Shown: piece after piece, positions 61,936-64,000 of the stretch
How the letters are laid out: every line of letters starts with the position of its first letter
Position numbering within the stretch: the stretch's first letter is position 1
Assembly: GCA_015060395.1 (NCBI GenBank)
Contig: SUYP01000005.1
Span: forward strand, 1-64,000
From: Bacteroidales bacterium
GTDB lineage: Bacteria > Bacteroidota > Bacteroidia > Bacteroidales > UBA932
Reading direction: 5' to 3'
DNA length: 64,000 nucleotides
The notes under the pieces: model-generated
The model's input: the letters and a program-made list of their open reading frames with translations, nothing else
Told to the model about the DNA's origin: nothing
Databases searched by the model: none
Translations under genes and position numbers: made by a program

Positions 61936-63354
61936 ATGAAACTAATAATCATTGGTGCCGGGCCGGGCGGATATGAGACTGCTTTGCTGGCTGCGAAAAG
62001 GGGAGTGGAGGTTGTATTGGTCGAATCGGGAAATCTCGGAGGTACGTGCTTGAATGAGGGATGTATCCCTACCAAGGCTTTCTGCAAGAATGCTGAGGTT
62101 CTCGACGGACTCAGGGAAGCAGAAGCATTCGGTGTGACCGGACTCTCGTATGGTTTTGATTTCAGTGCTGTGAAGGCTCGAAAGAATGCGGTAGTCGAGC
62201 AGCTGAGAAGCGGAGTCGAGTCTTTGATGGGGCATAAGATGATCACTCTCGTGCGCGGCAAGGCTTCTTTCAAGGACCAGCATACCGTCATTGTCGGTGA
62301 AGATGAGTATTCAGCCGATTATATAATAATTGCAACCGGCTCTGTCTCAGCTTCTCTGCCAGTTCCGGGCGCCGATCTTCCGGGAATACTTACATCCCGT
62401 GAAATCCTTGATATAGAGGATGTTCCGCGCAGACTTTGCGTAATCGGCGGTGGTGTCATCGGCTTGGAGTTCGCGTCTATTTTCCGTAGTTTCGGAAGTG
62501 AGGTGACCGTTCTGGAGTATTGCAAGGATATCCTTCCTCGTTTCGATACAGATCTGGCGAAAAGGCTCAAGCAGAGTCTCGGCAAGAGGGGAATCGAGAT
62601 CAATACTCAGGCGCAGGTGACAGGGATAGAGATGTTCGATCAGGTCCGTGATGATAATAGTCATTGTCATTCTGAACGTTGTGAAGAATCTTTATACAGG
62701 GTCACCTTCGTCCGTAAAGGCAAGGAGGAGTGTGTCGAAGCAGACAAGGTTCTTATGGCAGTGGGGCGTCGTGCCAATGTCGCATCGCTCAATCTCGCCG
62801 ATGTCGGAATCGAATTCTCTCCACGCGGCATCGTTGTTAATGATTTTATGCAGACAAGCGTTCCTCATATATATGCCATAGGCGACATCAATGGACAGAT
62901 GATGCTTGCCCACGCCGCTACGTTCCAGGGTATCACAGCTCTGGATCATATTATGGGCCGCAGCAATGATATAGATCTGTCTGTTATGCCTGCGGCCGTA
63001 TTTACATCTCCCGAGGCTGCGAGTGTTGGAATGACAGAAGATGAATGCAAGGAAAAGGGAATTCCTGTCAAATGTCTCAAATCATTCTTCCGTGCCAATG
63101 GAAAGGCTGTCACTATGGCTGATACAGACGGCTTCTGCAAGGTAGTCGTAGCAGCGTCTTCTAAAGATGAGACACTGTCGCCTTATCCTGAAGGACAGAT
63201 TCTCGGATGTCATCTATATGGCCCTCACGCATCGGATATAATTCAGGAGGCCTGCGCTATGATCAGCCGAAAGGCATCTTTGGCCGAGTTCCAGAGCGTG
63301 ATCCATACTCATCCTACATTGACCGAAGTCCTTCAGTCGGCATTGCATAACTAG
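61936..63354 (+). CDS. lpdA: dihydrolipoyl dehydrogenase with repeat-derived insertion
   Basis: The product has 472 residues from ATG 61936. FAD motif Gly-Ala-Gly-Pro-Gly-Gly (8-12 region), redox pair Cys38 and Cys43 in Gly-Gly-Thr-Cys-Leu-Asn-Glu-Gly-Cys-Ile-Pro, NAD motif Gly-Gly-Gly-Val-Ile-Gly, and C-terminal His-x-His-Pro-Thr-x-x-Glu. It reoxidises the H protein lipoyl group. Residues about 235-253 are an extra loop encoded by a dispersed repeat (62665-62691). The YfcC-type gene follows after 21 bases. Confidence 0.92.
   Translation: MKLIIIGAGPGGYETALLAAKRGVEVVLVESGNLGGTCLNEGCIPTKAFCKNAEVLDGLREAEAFGVTGLSYGFDFSAVKARKNAVVEQLRSGVESLMGHKMITLVRGKASFKDQHTVIVGEDEYSADYIIIATGSVSASLPVPGADLPGILTSREILDIEDVPRRLCVIGGGVIGLEFASIFRSFGSEVTVLEYCKDILPRFDTDLAKRLKQSLGKRGIEINTQAQVTGIEMFDQVRDDNSHCHSERCEESLYRVTFVRKGKEECVEADKVLMAVGRRANVASLNLADVGIEFSPRGIVVNDFMQTSVPHIYAIGDINGQMMLAHAATFQGITALDHIMGRSNDIDLSVMPAAVFTSPEAASVGMTEDECKEKGIPVKCLKSFFRANGKAVTMADTDGFCKVVVAASSKDETLSPYPEGQILGCHLYGPHASDIIQEACAMISRKASLAEFQSVIHTHPTLTEVLQSALHN
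62665..62691. repeat. dispersed Bacteroidota repeat inside lpdA
   Basis: The sequence TGTCATTCTGAACG followed by TTGTGAAGAATCT matches the consensus of a very common Bacteroidota interspersed repeat. It is read in frame as residues 244-252 (Cys-His-Ser-Glu-Arg-Cys-Glu-Glu-Ser) of LpdA. Confidence 0.65.
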
Positions 63355-63375
63355 GCAATTCTTACAATCGGCTAT

Positions 63376-64000
63376 ATGAGCAGGTTCAAAGTTCCGAATA
63401 CATACGTAATAATCTTCTGCGCTCTTTTGGTATGCGCAGTTTCGACTTGGTTTGTCCCAGGCGCCCAGCCTCAGACCTGGCAGGTGTTTTCTGCCCTTTA
63501 TGATGGGTTCAGCCAGCAGGCAGGGATTATTGCATTTGTCCTTGTTATAGGAGGTGCCTTCTGGGTTGTGAACAGTACCAAGGCAGTTGATGAAGGGATA
63601 ATGAAGTTCATTGCAAAGGTTCAGGCACTGGAACGTTTCAGGCTCATCAGACATCTAGGCTCTGGAAATATTGTAATCACTCTGGTTATGCTTCTTTTCG
63701 GCCTGTTCGGAGCGGTTTTCGGTATGAGCGAGGAGACCATTGCATTTGTGGCGGTTGCTATTCCTTTGGCCAAGAGACTCGGATATGATGAATTTGTGGG
63801 CGTATGTATGGTGTATGTTGCGGCTCACGTAGGATTTGCCGGAGCTATGCTCAATCCTTTTACGATAGGAATCGCACAGGATATGTCAGACTTGCCTCTT
63901 TTCTCCGGAATCGAGTACAGGATAATATGTTGGTTAATTCTGATGACTATCGCCATTGCCTTTACTCTATGGTATGCTTCACGGATCCGGAAACCTGTTG
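63376..64000 (+). CDS. YfcC-family transporter, N-terminal part (cut by window edge)
   Basis: About 208 residues are present, open to the last base. The N-terminus has Pro-Asn-Thr-Tyr-Val-Ile, one span, then Gly-Ala-x-Trp-Val-Val-Asn-Ser-Thr and Phe-Gly-Met-Ser-Glu-Glu-Thr-Ile-Ala-Phe, typical of the YfcC/DcuC-like carrier family. It would be a secondary transporter for amino acids or peptides or dicarboxylates. Its position after the gcv operon suggests a role in glycine or amino acid supply, but this is inference. Confidence 0.78.
   Translation, partial: MSRFKVPNTYVIIFCALLVCAVSTWFVPGAQPQTWQVFSALYDGFSQQAGIIAFVLVIGGAFWVVNSTKAVDEGIMKFIAKVQALERFRLIRHLGSGNIVITLVMLLFGLFGAVFGMSEETIAFVAVAIPLAKRLGYDEFVGVCMVYVAAHVGFAGAMLNPFTIGIAQDMSDLPLFSGIEYRIICWLILMTIAIAFTLWYASRIRKPV

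Noticed and set aside
1..64000. tRNA, rRNA and CRISPR arrays
   Set aside because: No cloverleaf-like sequence ending in CCA-type acceptor pairs, no rRNA segments, and no regularly spaced direct repeats were seen in the gaps.

Overview
This is a chromosomal window from a Bacteroidota genome, most likely order Bacteroidales. The evidence is promoters of the TTTG / TAnnTTTG type close upstream of many genes, few Shine-Dalgarno sequences, and families typical of that group (DUF2147, DUF5020, DUF2807, large DUF2723 protein, GH3, GH53, TPR-HTH membrane regulators, many lipoproteins). Genus cannot be fixed by eye. I see no rRNA, tRNA, CRISPR array or intact insertion sequence. Coding density is high and many neighbours overlap by ATGA or TGATG.

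Layout. 1-3.5 kb: minus-strand secreted and outer-membrane proteins, including an AT-rich coupled pair (441-1414). 3.5-4.2 kb: mostly non-coding, with a candidate 40-residue membrane protein. 4.2-14.7 kb: debranching-enzyme-like lipoprotein, guanine deaminase, DUF2723 protein, a membrane-tethered TPR-HTH regulator, TrmO, FNT channel, DUF2147 protein, TrpS, cupin. 14.8-17.6 kb: YeiH-type exporter with a coupled small membrane protein, a TetR regulator and a Dabb protein. 17.7-23.7 kb: a compact polysaccharide operon (flippase, FrhB-like iron-sulfur protein, pyruvyltransferase, two glycosyltransferases). 23.7-33.2 kb: housekeeping (RluA, orphan HsdR-N protein, CCA transferase, Xer recombinase, HPF, HolA, ABC exporter), then a 5'-nucleotidase split into two genes in reversed order and MntP. 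33.2-34.5 kb: a frameshifted AraC regulator and a structured intergenic region that looks like an RNA gene or attenuator. 34.5-37.9 kb: a two-component system facing an ECF sigma / putative anti-sigma / DUF2807 cassette. 37.9-57.3 kb: GH3, TrkH with coupled LuxR regulator, ferritin and flavodiiron protein, nitroreductase lipoprotein, DUF389, MFS, glycosyltransferase, methyltransferase, DUF5020, acyltransferase, phosphoesterase, NhaA, GH53.

57.4 kb to the end is a complete glycine cleavage operon: gcvT, gcvH, gcvPA, gcvPB, lpdA, followed by a YfcC-type transporter cut by the window edge. Just upstream is an unusual single ORF joining a lipoate-protein ligase to a PfkB sugar kinase. The ligase half probably lipoylates GcvH, so the region would hold the whole system plus its cofactor loader. 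Three oddities cluster here: the ligase-kinase fusion, an eight-cysteine insertion in GcvPB (Cys316-Cys345), and a dispersed Bacteroidota repeat read in frame inside lpdA. A 110-bp palindromic element separates gcvPB from lpdA. These are the strongest leads in the window, together with the structured RNA region near 34.2-34.5 kb.
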